This document shows, one piece after another, positions 1-9,149 of a stretch of 64,000 nucleotides of DNA. A program made the translations under genes and the position numbers. Source of the stretch: Paraburkholderia humisilvae (lineage in GTDB: Bacteria > Pseudomonadota > Gammaproteobacteria > Burkholderiales > Burkholderiaceae); the NCBI RefSeq assembly GCF_902859855.1, contig NZ_CADIKH010000013.1:1-64000 (forward strand). The letters are read 5' to 3'. Below the pieces are notes generated by a model that ran no database searches, was not told the origin of the DNA, and saw only the letters and a program-made list of their open reading frames with translations. Every line of letters begins with the position of its first letter. The first letter of the stretch is position 1.

Positions 1-109
1 GGGCTACCCCCACGGCCAGTGCCACTTCTGCCGGGCCTTTGCCCGCCAGAAGCATGCGGCCGGCCCGCAAGCGTTTCTTCGTTGCCTCGTCCAACGGCTT
101 CTTTGCCAT
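1..109 (-). CDS. Transposase-like protein, N-terminal fragment (runs off left edge)
   Basis: The reading frame on the minus strand begins ATG at 109 with GGAG nine bases upstream, and a second in-frame ATG lies at 124. About 36 residues are visible: a Lys/Arg-rich start, then a helix-turn-helix-like stretch ending in ...AEVALAVGVA. This resembles the N-terminal DNA-binding part of IS630-type transposases and related recombinase helpers, which is inference from pattern only. The rest lies outside the window, so neither completeness nor terminal inverted repeats can be judged. It suggests an insertion sequence or mobile island just left of the efflux operon. Confidence 0.5.
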   Translation of the reverse strand, partial: MAKKPLDEATKKRLRAGRMLLAGKGPAEVALAVGVA

Positions 110-573
110 GGCGCGTATCTCCATTCAATCCGTTAGAGATATAACGCGCCAGCATCGAATCGGTTGTCATGTTTTATGGGAAACTCAATAGTGACGGGCT
201 GACGAAGCGCCAAACCAGCGCGCGAAGGATCAACTTTACGACGCTGCTGCGCGCAACCTATCTGGGCAAGAAGATTCGAGGATAACCAACCAGTGTGGCT
301 AGCCGAACACGCAAGTGAGTGGTGTGGAATCAAGACAGCCTGGTGAAACTTTGCATGACGAAATGCAGAGCCAGAAAAACCAACGGCCACCTTCCGGTGG
401 CCGTCGTATGCGAGACTCTCTATCTACCTTGCGGCGGAACTCCCACTCCATGGTGGGACCCAGTTACCCGGGCGGCGCTACGTTTTTCGCACTCGCTTGT
501 ACGTAGTTTTCAGGTTGAAATTCTATCTATACACTTCCGCCTCGTCAACCCGGCCGATCGGCTATTCCACGTG
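110..573. other. Intergenic region between the transposase fragment and the efflux operon
   Basis: No convincing coding sequence was found. A 38-codon frame on plus (169-285, ATG to TAA) has no recognisable product and may be a transposon remnant. A longer minus-strand frame covering 133-390 has no family-like composition. The only clear element is the hairpin at 383-404, listed separately. The 404-573 part, between the terminator and the stop of the outer-membrane gene, shows nothing I can name. Confidence 0.4.
373..404 (-). terminator. Rho-independent terminator of the first efflux operon
   Basis: Positions 383-391 (ACGGCCACC) and 396-404 (GGTGGCCGT) form a perfect 9-bp stem with a TTCC loop. 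Read on minus, it is followed by TTGGTTTTTC. It lies about 170 bases past the stop of the outer-membrane component, the last gene of the minus-strand operon. Confidence 0.7.
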
Positions 574-2094
574 TCAGCCGGCAGTGGAGGCTGAAGCTGA
601 AGCGGGCGTCGCTGGTGCATCACCGTAGTCGGCAGGCGCATCGGCCGGCCGCGGCGTGTCGCCGGCTCGCTCGATCCACCCGCCGCCCAACGCCTGATAG
701 AGATCGATCAGGTTGCTAAGTCGCTGTACGCGCGCATCAGTGAGCAACAGCTGCACCGAGTACAGATCGGTCTGCGCGGTCAGGACCGACAGATAGCTGT
801 CGACGCCGTTCCGATAGCGCAGCTCCGACAGATCCAGCCGACGTTGCTCCGCGAACGTGTCGCGTTCGAGGGCGGCAATCTGCTGATCGAACGTGCCACG
901 CGCCGCGAGGCCGTCGGCCACTTCACGGAACGCGGTCTGGATCGCCTTCTCGTACTGTGCGATCTGAATGTTCTTCTGTACGTGCGCAAGATCGAGGTTC
1001 GCGATGTTCGCACCGCCTTCGAAGATCGGCACCGTGATCTGCGGCGCGAAGCCCCACGCCGCCGACCCTGCCTTGAAAAGGCCGCCGAGGGTCGGGCTCA
1101 ACGTGCCGAGGTTGCCGGTGAGCGAAATGCGTGGGAAGAACGCGGCGCGCGCCGCGCCGATATTCGCGTTCGCGGCAAGCAGATTCTGCTCCGCTTCCAT
1201 AATGTCCGGACGGCGCGTCAGCAGATCGGATGGCAAGCCGGCTGGGATATCGGTCAACAAATCCTGGTCGCCGAGCGTATGGCCGAGGCGCAATTCGGCC
1301 GGCAATGGCTCGCCGATCAGCAGCACGAGCGCGTTTTCCGCCTGCGCGCGTGCGCGTGCCTCAGTCTGCAGGTTCGCACGCGCCTGCTCGACGACCGTTT
1401 CAGCCTGACGCAGGTCGAGCTCGGAACCCGTGCCCGTTTCGTACTGCAGCTTCGTGATGTTGTACGAATCCTGCGCGGTACGCAGCGTGTTCTCGGTGAC
1501 TTTCTGTGCTTCGATAAAGCCAAGCATCGATACATACTGGTCCGCCACCGACGATACCAGCGCGATCTCCGCCGCCTTGCGCGCCTGCGCGGTGGCAAGG
1601 TATTGCGCGAGCGCCTGATCCTTCAGGCTCTGGATGCGGCCGAAGAAGTCAAGTTCCCACGACGCGTTCAGCCCAACCGAGTACTCGTTCGAGATCGTAT
1701 TGTTGAGGATCGACAGGTTCTTCGGCGTACGCGACTTCGACTGCGACGCCGCAGCGTCGATACCCGGCAACAGCTCTGCGCGCGTGATCTGATACTGCGC
1801 GCGCGCCGCCTGGATGTTCAGCACCGACACGCGCAGATCGCGGTTGTTCTTCAGCGCGATCTCGATCAACTGCTGCAACTGCTCATCGACGAAGAAGTCA
1901 CGCCAGCCGATCTCGGTTGCCGGCGCGCCGTTTGCGGAGCGCTCGCCTCGCGCCGGCACCGGCTGCGTGTCGTAGACACCGCCTTGCGGGAACGTCGCCG
2001 ACACCGGCTCCGCCGGGCGCTCGTACTTGGGCGCCATCGTACAGCCGGCGGCAACGAGCGCCACCGATGCTGCGATCAAAGAATGTTTGAGCAT
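574..2094 (-). CDS. oprB: RND efflux outer-membrane channel lipoprotein (OprM/OprB family)
   Basis: This is the outer-membrane exit duct of a tripartite drug pump (NodT/OprM family), 506 residues, a normal length. The chosen start at 2094 gives a lipoprotein signal, MLKHSLIAASVALVAAGC, with lipobox VAAGC, so Cys18 should be lipidated. Upstream in-frame starts exist but would bury this signal. Two repeated outer-membrane efflux domains follow, with the typical LTRRPDIMEAEQNLLAANANIG stretch (shortened: RRPDI...AANANIG). The start codon lies one base after the pump gene's stop, with an AAGGA site inside the pump's last codons, so translation is probably coupled. Operon order, lipobox and the neighbouring TetR gene match BpeAB-OprB of Burkholderia; the gene symbol is by analogy. 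Confidence 0.88.
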   Translation of the reverse strand: MLKHSLIAASVALVAAGCTMAPKYERPAEPVSATFPQGGVYDTQPVPARGERSANGAPATEIGWRDFFVDEQLQQLIEIALKNNRDLRVSVLNIQAARAQYQITRAELLPGIDAAASQSKSRTPKNLSILNNTISNEYSVGLNASWELDFFGRIQSLKDQALAQYLATAQARKAAEIALVSSVADQYVSMLGFIEAQKVTENTLRTAQDSYNITKLQYETGTGSELDLRQAETVVEQARANLQTEARARAQAENALVLLIGEPLPAELRLGHTLGDQDLLTDIPAGLPSDLLTRRPDIMEAEQNLLAANANIGAARAAFFPRISLTGNLGTLSPTLGGLFKAGSAAWGFAPQITVPIFEGGANIANLDLAHVQKNIQIAQYEKAIQTAFREVADGLAARGTFDQQIAALERDTFAEQRRLDLSELRYRNGVDSYLSVLTAQTDLYSVQLLLTDARVQRLSNLIDLYQALGGGWIERAGDTPRPADAPADYGDAPATPASASASTAG

Positions 2095-2095
2095 C

Positions 2096-5000
2096 TTAGT
2101 GTCCTTCCTTGCCGGAGCCGCCGCCGTTGCGATCACCGTCGCCCGACGGTTCACCGCCCGACGGATCGTGCGGATGATGCTCGTTGTAATGAGCGAGCGC
2201 CGCGTCCGGATCTTCCTTCTCCCCGCTGAAGCTGCCGCGGATGACGACGAAGAACATCGGGATCATGAAGATCGCGAGGAATGTCGCCGTCAACATCCCG
2301 CCGATCACACCGGTACCGATCGCATGCTGGCTCGCCGAGCCTGCGCCGTTACTGATCGCAAGCGGCAGCACGCCGAGAATGAACGCGAGTGACGTCATCA
2401 GAATCGGCCGCAACCGCAAGCGTGCCGCTTCGAGAGCGGCCTCGATCGGCCCCATCCCCTGCCCTTGCTGCAGCTCACGCGCGAACTCGACGATCAGAAT
2501 CGCGTTCTTTGCCGACAAGCCCACCGTGGTGAGCAGGCCGACCTGGAAGAACACGTCGTTTTCGAGCCCACGCAACGTCGCGGCCAGCAGCGCGCCGAGC
2601 ACGCCGAGCGGCACGACCATGATCACCGAGAAAGGAATCGACCAGCTCTCATACAGCGCCGCGAGGCACAGGAACACGACCAGAATCGAGATGCCGTACA
2701 GAATCGGCGCCTGCGAGCCGGACTGGATTTCCTGGAACGACAGGCCGGTCCAGTCGTAGCCGATCCCCTCGGGCAGCTTCTTCGCGAGCGCTTCCATCGC
2801 CGCCATCGCCTGACCGGTACTCTTACCCGGCGCCGCCTGCCCCTGGATTTCGACGGACGAGATGCCGTTGAAGCGTTCCAGCTTCGGTGAACCGAAGGTC
2901 CACTTGCCGGTCGTGAAGGCGGAGAAGGGCACCATTCCGCCAGACGCGTTGCGCACGTACCAGTCATTCAGGTTTTCCGGCATCATCCGGAACGGCGCGT
3001 CGCCCTGCAGGTACACCTTCTTGATCCGGCTGTCCGTATCGAGGAAGTTATTCACGTACGCCGATGCCCACGCGATCGAGAACGACTGGTCGATCGTCGC
3101 GAGCTGCACGCCAAGCGCGGAGGCCTTTTCCTGATCGATCGTCACCTTGAACTGTGGCGTATCGTTCAGGCCGTTCGGACGCACCTGCGCGAGCGTCGGG
3201 TCTTTCGCTGCCATGCCGAGCAGCTGGTTGCGCGCCTGCATCAGCACATCGTGACCCACCCCCGCGCGGTCCAGCAGTTCGAAATCGAAGCCCGCCGCGG
3301 TGCCGAGTTCCGGAATGGAAGGCGGATTGACCGGGAACACCGTCGCGTTCTTGTACGTCGAGAAGTGCTGGAACAGACGCCCAACCAGCGCCTGCACCTT
3401 CTGGTCCGCGTGCTGGCGCACCGAGTAGTCCTTCATCCGCACGAACACCAGACCCGAGTTCTGACCGCGGCCCGCAAAGCTGAAGCCGTTCACCGTGAAA
3501 GTTGACTCGACAATGCTCTTTTCGTCGTTGAGCAGGTAGTCGGAGATGTCCTTCAGCGCCCGGCCCGTGGTTTCCTGCGTCGAACCGACCGGCGTCTGCA
3601 CGAGCACGAACATCGTGCCCTGGTCTTCGTCCGGCAGGAACGACTTCGGCAACCGCACGAACAGCATGCCCACCGCGACGATCACCACCAGGTAGATGAT
3701 GAGCCAGCGGCTCGAACGCTTGATCACATGGTGCACGCCCTTGTGATAGTTATCGCGGCTCTTGTCGAACACGCGGTTGAACCAGCCGAAAAAGCCCTTT
3801 TTCTCTTCGTGATGGCCCTGCGGAATCGGTTTGAGAATGGTCGCGCACAGCGCCGGCGTGAGGATCAACGCGACCAGCACCGACAGCACCATCGCCGCGA
3901 CGATGGTCAGCGAAAACTGCCGGTAAATCGCCCCGACCGAGCCGCCCGAGAACGCAACCGGCACGAACACCGCCGACAGGACCAGCGCGACGCCGATCAG
4001 CGCGCCGGTAATCTGGTCCATCGCCTTGCGGGTCGCATCGCGCGGCGACAGCCCCTCTTCGCTCATCACGCGCTCGACGTTCTCAACCACGACGATCGCG
4101 TCGTCCACCAGCAGGCCGATAGCGAGCACGAGACCAAACATCGACAGCACGTTGATCGAGAAACCCACGGCCGCCATGATCGCGAAAGTGCCCAGCAGCA
4201 CCACCGGCACCGCGATAGTTGGAATCAACGTCGCTCGCAGGTTCTGCAGGAACAGATACATCACGAGGAACACGAGCACGATGCCTTCAAGCAGCGTCTT
4301 CACGACTTCCTCGATCGACAGCCGCACGAACGGCGTCGTGTCGTACGGGTACTTCACGACGAGGCCGTGCGGGAAGTACGGCGCCAGTTGGTCGATCTTC
4401 TGCCGCACGAGCTTCGCGGTCTGCAGCGCGTTCGCGCCGGTCGCGAGCTGAATACCGAAGCCGGCCGTCGGCGCGCCGTTGTACTTCGTGTCGACGTTGT
4501 AGTTCTCGCCGCCGAGATCGATACGCGCGACATCCTTTAGCCGCACCTGCGAGCCGTCCTGGTTCACCTTCAGCAGGATATTGCCGAACTGCTCGGGCGT
4601 GGTGAGCAGCGACGCTTCAGAGATCGTGGCCTGCAGCAGTTGCCCTGGCACCGCCGGCGTGCCGCCGAGCGCGCCGCCCGCGACCTGCACGTTCTGCGCG
4701 TTGATCGCCGCCTGCACGTCGACCGCCGTCAGGCTGAAGTTCGTCAGCTTGTTCGCATCGAGCCAGACCCGCATCGCGTACTGCGTACCGAACAGCGTGA
4801 CCGTGCCGACGCCATCGATCCGGCTCACCGGATCCTGAATGTGCGACGCGACGTAGTTCGCGAGGTCGTACTTGCTCATGCTGCCGTCTTCGGACACGAA
4901 CGCGAGCACCAGCAGGAAGCTGCTGCTCGACTTCGTCACCTTCGTACCCAGTTGCTGAACGACCTGCGGCAGCAGCGGTGTTGCAAGCTGCAGCTTGTTC

Positions 5001-5323
5001 TGCACCTGCACCTGCGCGATGTCCGGGTTGGTGCCGGCCGCGAAGGTCAGCGTGATCGTCGCGGTGCCGGAGTCGTCCGACGTCGACGACAGATACAGCA
5101 GATGGTCGAGGCCGCTCATCTGCTGCTCGATCACCTGCGTGACGGTGTTTTCAACGGTCTTCGCCGATGCACCCGGATAGGTCGCGCTGATCTGGATCGA
5201 CGGCGGCGCAATGGTCGGGTACTGAGCGACGGGCAGCGTGAAGATCGACGCAAGACCCGCCAGCATCAGCACGATGGCGATCACCCATGCAAAGATCGGG
5301 CGATCGATAAAGAACTTTGCCAT
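2096..5323 (-). CDS. bpeB: RND multidrug efflux pump, inner-membrane transporter (HAE1 family, BpeB/MexB-like)
   Basis: Proton-driven drug exporter of the AcrB/MexB class, 1075 residues. It starts MAKFFIDRPIFAWVIA, the classic N-terminal transmembrane helix. The proton-relay aspartates are at 407-408 (GLLVDDAIVVVENVE), exactly the AcrB positions, and the partner lysine is in the LSAKNAILIVEFA motif near the C-terminus. Two large periplasmic loops and twelve expected membrane segments fit the family. It ends in a hydrophilic tail rich in His, Asp and Gly (about 40 residues), longer than in AcrB. GGGAG precedes the ATG at 5323, 18 bases after the adaptor gene. It should form a trimer with the adaptor and channel encoded on either side. 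Confidence 0.93.
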   Translation of the reverse strand: MAKFFIDRPIFAWVIAIVLMLAGLASIFTLPVAQYPTIAPPSIQISATYPGASAKTVENTVTQVIEQQMSGLDHLLYLSSTSDDSGTATITLTFAAGTNPDIAQVQVQNKLQLATPLLPQVVQQLGTKVTKSSSSFLLVLAFVSEDGSMSKYDLANYVASHIQDPVSRIDGVGTVTLFGTQYAMRVWLDANKLTNFSLTAVDVQAAINAQNVQVAGGALGGTPAVPGQLLQATISEASLLTTPEQFGNILLKVNQDGSQVRLKDVARIDLGGENYNVDTKYNGAPTAGFGIQLATGANALQTAKLVRQKIDQLAPYFPHGLVVKYPYDTTPFVRLSIEEVVKTLLEGIVLVFLVMYLFLQNLRATLIPTIAVPVVLLGTFAIMAAVGFSINVLSMFGLVLAIGLLVDDAIVVVENVERVMSEEGLSPRDATRKAMDQITGALIGVALVLSAVFVPVAFSGGSVGAIYRQFSLTIVAAMVLSVLVALILTPALCATILKPIPQGHHEEKKGFFGWFNRVFDKSRDNYHKGVHHVIKRSSRWLIIYLVVIVAVGMLFVRLPKSFLPDEDQGTMFVLVQTPVGSTQETTGRALKDISDYLLNDEKSIVESTFTVNGFSFAGRGQNSGLVFVRMKDYSVRQHADQKVQALVGRLFQHFSTYKNATVFPVNPPSIPELGTAAGFDFELLDRAGVGHDVLMQARNQLLGMAAKDPTLAQVRPNGLNDTPQFKVTIDQEKASALGVQLATIDQSFSIAWASAYVNNFLDTDSRIKKVYLQGDAPFRMMPENLNDWYVRNASGGMVPFSAFTTGKWTFGSPKLERFNGISSVEIQGQAAPGKSTGQAMAAMEALAKKLPEGIGYDWTGLSFQEIQSGSQAPILYGISILVVFLCLAALYESWSIPFSVIMVVPLGVLGALLAATLRGLENDVFFQVGLLTTVGLSAKNAILIVEFARELQQGQGMGPIEAALEAARLRLRPILMTSLAFILGVLPLAISNGAGSASQHAIGTGVIGGMLTATFLAIFMIPMFFVVIRGSFSGEKEDPDAALAHYNEHHPHDPSGGEPSGDGDRNGGGSGKEGH

Positions 5324-5341
5324 GTAACAGGCTCCCTGTTA

Positions 5342-6559
5342 TTACGCGCCCGATGCAGCGGAGGCGGCCGGCGCGGCTTGTCCTGCCGCATCGGAAGCGG
5401 GGGTGGCGGGAAGCTGCGCGGCAACGGTTCTGACCTTCATGCCCGGACGCACCTTGTCGACGCCCTGCGCGATCACGCGATCGCCCGGCTTCAGACCGTC
5501 CTCGACCACCCAGTAGGGGCCGTAGGTGCGTGACGTGACGAGGGTGCGCAGTTCGACCTTGTTGTCCTTGTCGACGACGAGCGCGGTAGGTTGTCCCTTC
5601 TGGTCATGCGTGACACCGATCTGCGGCACGAGCAGCGCGGCCTCGTTGATGCCTTCCTCGATGCGCGCACGCACGAACATGCCCGGCAGCAGCACGCGGT
5701 CCTTGTTGTCGAAGATCGCGCGAATCGTCACCGAGCCGGTGGTCTGGTCGACGGTGACGTCGGTGAACTGCAGCTTGCCCGTTTCGCTGTAGGGCCGGCC
5801 GTCTTCGAGAATCAGCGTGACTTTCGCCGCGTTCGGGCCGGTGGTCTTCAGCCGCCCGCTCTGCACTTCGCGGCGCAGCAGCAGCCCCTGCCGGCTCGAC
5901 TGCGTGAGGTCGACGTACATGGGGTCAAGTTGCTGCACGGTCGACATCAGCGTCGCCTGACTCGCCTGCACATAAGCGCCCGGCGTGACCTGCGAAATAC
6001 CGACGCGGCCCGAGACCGGCGACACGACGTCCGTATAACCGAGGTTGATCTGCGCGGTATCGACCGACGCCTTGCCCGCGGCGACGTCCGCCGCCGCCTG
6101 GCCTTCCGAGGCGACCGCGTTGTCGTAGTCCTGCTTGCTGACCGCGTTCGCGGCGACCAGCACCTTGTAGCGGTTCGCCTGCGCGGTGGTCGTGGCGAGA
6201 TTCGCCTGCGCCTTCGCAAGCGCCGCCTTCGCGTTGTTCAGCGCGGCGATATACGGCGCCGGGTCGATCTTGTACAGCCGCTGGCCGGCCTTCACCTCAC
6301 TGCCTTCGATGAACTCGCGCCGCAGCACGATGCCATCGACCCGCGCGCGCACCTGCGCGACGAGGTACGCACTGGTGCGGCCGGGCAGTTCGGTGATCAC
6401 AGGCACCGGCGTCGGCTGGACGGTCACGATGCCCACTTCGGGGTCTTGCGGCGGAGGAACTGATTGTTTTGGTCCGCAGGCCGCCAGCATGACGGCAAGC
6501 GCCGCGGCAGGAAGCAGGCTGAACGAAGCCCAGCGGATAGGAACCCGTTTGACGCGCAT
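5342..6559 (-). CDS. bpeA: RND efflux periplasmic adaptor lipoprotein (BpeA/MexA-like)
   Basis: Membrane-fusion protein linking pump and channel, 405 residues. The start at 6559 has GAGGT seven bases upstream and gives a lipoprotein signal ending LAAC (MRVKRVPIRW...AVMLAAC). A longer in-frame start at 6628 would add 23 residues and spoil the signal. Downstream are the lipoyl half-motif (RTSAYLVAQVRARVDGIV), the alpha-hairpin rich in Ala/Lys (AALNNAKAALAKAQANL), and the beta-barrel and membrane-proximal domains. The C-terminus is Ala/Pro-rich. It is the first gene of the operon, so the promoter lies in the divergent region with the TetR gene. Confidence 0.92.
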   Translation of the reverse strand: MRVKRVPIRWASFSLLPAAALAVMLAACGPKQSVPPPQDPEVGIVTVQPTPVPVITELPGRTSAYLVAQVRARVDGIVLRREFIEGSEVKAGQRLYKIDPAPYIAALNNAKAALAKAQANLATTTAQANRYKVLVAANAVSKQDYDNAVASEGQAAADVAAGKASVDTAQINLGYTDVVSPVSGRVGISQVTPGAYVQASQATLMSTVQQLDPMYVDLTQSSRQGLLLRREVQSGRLKTTGPNAAKVTLILEDGRPYSETGKLQFTDVTVDQTTGSVTIRAIFDNKDRVLLPGMFVRARIEEGINEAALLVPQIGVTHDQKGQPTALVVDKDNKVELRTLVTSRTYGPYWVVEDGLKPGDRVIAQGVDKVRPGMKVRTVAAQLPATPASDAAGQAAPAASAASGA

Positions 6560-6824
6560 GGAACGACCTCTGTCAGAGACTGAGAAGGAATAGCGCGCAC
6601 CGGCTACCAGGATGACGACGGTGCGCACAGGCGTCTTGCGACGCCCCCGACCGGGAAGCCCATGGATGCCGTTTGCTGCGGGAGCACCGCACTCTGGAAT
6701 GCGCCAAACCGGGAAAATGCCGCACCGCGCACCCTTCGGAAGGGTGGCGTAAAGGTGTTTGAAAGCAACAGTGACGGATATTAACCGGTCGGGTGAGCTG
6801 GGTCATCCGATCGTTTAGGGTGCT

Positions 6825-6854
6825 ATTATAGATACGTTCACGAATGCATGTAAA
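6825..6854 (-). promoter_or_regulatory. Promoter of the first efflux operon with an embedded TetR-type operator
   Basis: On minus, TTTACA (6854-6849) and TATAAT (6830-6825) form -35 and -10 boxes 18 bases apart, reading toward the adaptor gene. Positions 6833-6852 (TACGTTCACGAATGCATGTA) are an imperfect 20-bp palindrome of the AcrR/NalC class (TACxTxCA...TGxAxGTA) lying between and overlapping the two boxes. A bound repressor would block RNA polymerase. The TetR gene starts 133 bases away on the other strand, which suggests autoregulation. The rest of 6560-6984 shows nothing else I can name. Confidence 0.72.
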
Positions 6855-6984
6855 AGTTTATCCGCGCTGGATTGGCGCGCATCCATGGAACAGTAGTTTC
6901 CGTGAGAACGACTACACGAGATGATCCTTATCATCGACGTTTAAAAACCTCAGGGAAATCCAGCAATACAGGTAGTCTGAAGAT

Positions 6985-7629
6985 ATGGTCCGACGAACCA
7001 AGGAAGAGGCACTGGAAACGCGAAGCCGCATTCTCGATGCGGCCGAAAAGGTGTTCTTCGAGAAGGGGGTTTCTCGCACTTCGCTGTCAGATATCGCACA
7101 GACCGCGGGTGTCACGCGCGGCGCGATCTACTGGCATTTCGAAAACAAAGGCGATCTTTTCACCGCGATGTTCGATCGGGTGCTGATGCCGCTCGACGAA
7201 CTGAAAGCGGCATCGCTCGATCCGCAGGAACCGGATCCGCTCGGCAAGCTGATCGACATCCTCACGGTCGTGCTGCGCAACACCGCGATCGATTCGCGGC
7301 AGCGCCGCGTGTTCGACATCCTTTTTCTGAAATGCGAGTTCGTTGAAGAGATGGGGCCGGTCATGGCGCGCCATCAGAACGATATGCGCGAAGGGCTCGC
7401 GAACATCCAGGGCGGGCTGCGCAATGCGGTATCGAAGGGGCAGTTGCCGGCCGATCTGAACACGACGCGCGCGGCATCGATCCTGCATTCGTTCGTCAGC
7501 GGCGCGTTGCGCGACATGCTGTTTCTGCCATGCTCGGTCGACTACGGCAAGTACGCGCGCGAGATGGTCGAGGCGGTGGTCGACGCATTGCGATTCGGCC
7601 CGTCGTTGCGCATCGGGTCCAGCGAGTAA
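6985..7629 (+). CDS. bpeR: TetR/AcrR-family repressor of the adjacent efflux operon (BpeR-like)
   Basis: A 214-residue repressor of usual TetR size. The N-terminal helix-turn-helix is plain: RSRILDAAEKVFFEKGVSRT, then SLSDIAQTAGVTRGAIYWHF and NKGDLF (residues about 12-55), typical of AcrR/MexR-type efflux repressors. The rest is the helical ligand-binding and dimer domain. It diverges from the efflux operon with the operator at 6833-6852 in between, the standard local-repressor layout. No strong ribosome site precedes the ATG. The BpeR name rests on context and overall resemblance; AmrR-type regulators are the alternative. Confidence 0.88.
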   Translation: MVRRTKEEALETRSRILDAAEKVFFEKGVSRTSLSDIAQTAGVTRGAIYWHFENKGDLFTAMFDRVLMPLDELKAASLDPQEPDPLGKLIDILTVVLRNTAIDSRQRRVFDILFLKCEFVEEMGPVMARHQNDMREGLANIQGGLRNAVSKGQLPADLNTTRAASILHSFVSGALRDMLFLPCSVDYGKYAREMVEAVVDALRFGPSLRIGSSE

Positions 7630-7703
7630 CCGGCGGCGTGATGTGGGCAGCGTGATGGCCGCCGCCGGGCGCCTTTAACGCGTCACGCCCGGCGCGCAGT
7701 GTC

Positions 7704-8438
7704 CTAGCTGCCGCTGAACCAGCGCGCGACGTACAACAGCAACGCGACGAAAAAAATCATCGCGGCCCACGCCCAATGCGGGAGTACGTGCGGTGGGTGT
7801 TCATGATGCGCACGCGCGCCGAGCGTCGAATGTATCGCGCGGCCGGACAGCGCGCCGCCATGATCGTGCCGCGCGCGGCGCGCGACGCCGGCAAGGCTGA
7901 TCGGCCGCAGGAACACATGCTGCCGACGCGGCGGCGTACCGCGCGACTGGTTCGGTCCCTGCCCGTGCTTCGCCTGCACGACCGCGCAAAACTCGGTGAA
8001 AAAATCGTCCGCGAGCTCGTGCAGCGCATTCTCGATCTGTCGCGCCGGCAATTCGGCAAGCGGCCCGGTTGACGTGGCCCATACCGCGTAGTCGATGCGC
8101 GTGCTCGGCGGGTTGCCCGGGGTCTCATCGTCGGCGCGCAACGCGACGTCGATCTGGCCGCGCAGCGAACCGACCCCGCCCGCGCGCGCCTTGAAGTTCA
8201 GCGTACGATGCGGCTGGTCGGCGACCGTGCCGTTATCGCTCGCAACATGAGCACGCACTTCATAATGCGCGCGCAAAGGTCCGAGCGGCACCGTCAGCGC
8301 CAGTGCATATTCACCGCCCGCCAGCCGAGTGAACGACTCGCAGTTATCGAGGCTTGCACGCAACAACGCAAGATCCTGCATCGCGTCCCAGACTTCGGAC
8401 TGTGCAAGCGGAATTCTTACCGCGTTGGTCAGTTCCAT
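7704..8438 (-). CDS. CoxG-like SRPBCC protein with C-terminal membrane anchor
   Basis: The first 150 residues (MELTNAVRIPLAQSEVWDAMQDLALLRASLDNC, shortened MELTNAVRIP...VWDAMQD) match the SRPBCC fold of CoxG, a membrane-recruiting factor for carbon monoxide dehydrogenase assembly. A Arg/His-rich linker follows, then one strongly hydrophobic helix (WAWAAMIFFVALLLYVARWF) at the end, so it is probably tail-anchored in the inner membrane. GGAGG precedes the start. No cox structural genes lie in the window, so the real partner is unknown. Many Burkholderiales carry such stand-alone CoxG proteins. It sits 32 bases after the DUF427 gene, so the two are probably co-transcribed. Confidence 0.78.
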   Translation of the reverse strand: MELTNAVRIPLAQSEVWDAMQDLALLRASLDNCESFTRLAGGEYALALTVPLGPLRAHYEVRAHVASDNGTVADQPHRTLNFKARAGGVGSLRGQIDVALRADDETPGNPPSTRIDYAVWATSTGPLAELPARQIENALHELADDFFTEFCAVVQAKHGQGPNQSRGTPPRRQHVFLRPISLAGVARRARHDHGGALSGRAIHSTLGARAHHEHPPHVLPHWAWAAMIFFVALLLYVARWFSGS

Positions 8439-8470
8439 GGCCGCCTCCCGATGTGCTCACAACCGCGGGA

Positions 8471-8923
8471 TCAGGAAGTCTGATCGATGCGGTCGACGCG
8501 CGACGCGTAAAACGCCAGATACCCTTTTATCTGCACGGCTCCGTCGATCGGGGCCTCATAACTCCACGCGGCGTTTTCCACGATTCCGTCCTCAGTACGC
8601 AGATGAAAATACGATGCGTCACCTTTGTGCGGACATCGGGACGAATGGGTCGAACGCTCGAGGCGTGCCATGTTGACATCAGCGCGCGGGAAGTAGAAGA
8701 CGTCGGGCACGCCGGTTTCAACGAGCGTCAGCGCGGACTGGGTGTCAGCGACCGTGATGCCTCGATGAATCACGCGTACCCGGTGGCGATTGGGTGAAAT
8801 GCTGACACGATGTTCGGCAGGCTGGCCCGCCGCCGCTGCGTCCGGCCGCGCGCCATGGCGCGCGGCGCCTGGCTCCTGCGAGGCACCGCGGCTTTCGCCG
8901 CCGTCAGTCGGAACACCGCTCAT
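8471..8923 (-). CDS. DUF427 domain protein
   Basis: A 150-residue protein whose last 95 residues match the DUF427 beta-fold: RHRVRVIHRGITVADTQSAL, VFYFPRADV, then STHSSRCPHKGDASYFHL and AAWSYEAP, with the family's Cys-Pro-x-Lys-Gly motif. The reaction of this family is unknown. The start at 8923 is chosen because AGGTGAG directly precedes the ATG. The frame stays open far upstream, but that stretch is Arg/Ser-rich and reads through the hairpin at 9021-9048, so it is not coding. The first 55 residues are low-complexity Gly/Ala/Arg. It is likely the first gene of a two-gene unit with the CoxG-like gene. Confidence 0.8.
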   Translation of the reverse strand: MSGVPTDGGESRGASQEPGAARHGARPDAAAAGQPAEHRVSISPNRHRVRVIHRGITVADTQSALTLVETGVPDVFYFPRADVNMARLERSTHSSRCPHKGDASYFHLRTEDGIVENAAWSYEAPIDGAVQIKGYLAFYASRVDRIDQTS

Positions 8924-9010
8924 CTCACCTGCTCCGGAACGAATCTGATCTTGCGCGGGACCAGCGCTTGTGCACCTGCAGCAAAGTCGCCGATCTTTCA
9001 AACGCGCTTT

Positions 9011-9048
9011 CAAAAACGAAAAGCCACGGACCTGGAAGTCCGTGGCTT
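9011..9048 (-). terminator. Rho-independent terminator after the secreted-protein gene
   Basis: Positions 9021-9031 (AAGCCACGGAC) pair perfectly with 9038-9048 (GTCCGTGGCTT) around a six-base loop. On minus the stem is followed by a T-rich tract (TTTTCGTTTTTG). It lies about 100 bases past the stop of the gene ending at 9150. Confidence 0.8.
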
Positions 9049-9149
9049 CATTATCGATCAAACCGTCGTGGATTGCGCGCGTTCCCGCACGCTTGCAACA
9101 ACCTGACCGACGCCGCGCGACATTCGCCCGGATACGCCGGTTTTCCGCC

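Noticed and set aside
844..2229. Long plus-strand frame opposite the outer-membrane lipoprotein gene
   Set aside because: Arg/His-rich, no family features; it is the usual antisense shadow of a high-GC gene with clear motifs on the other strand.
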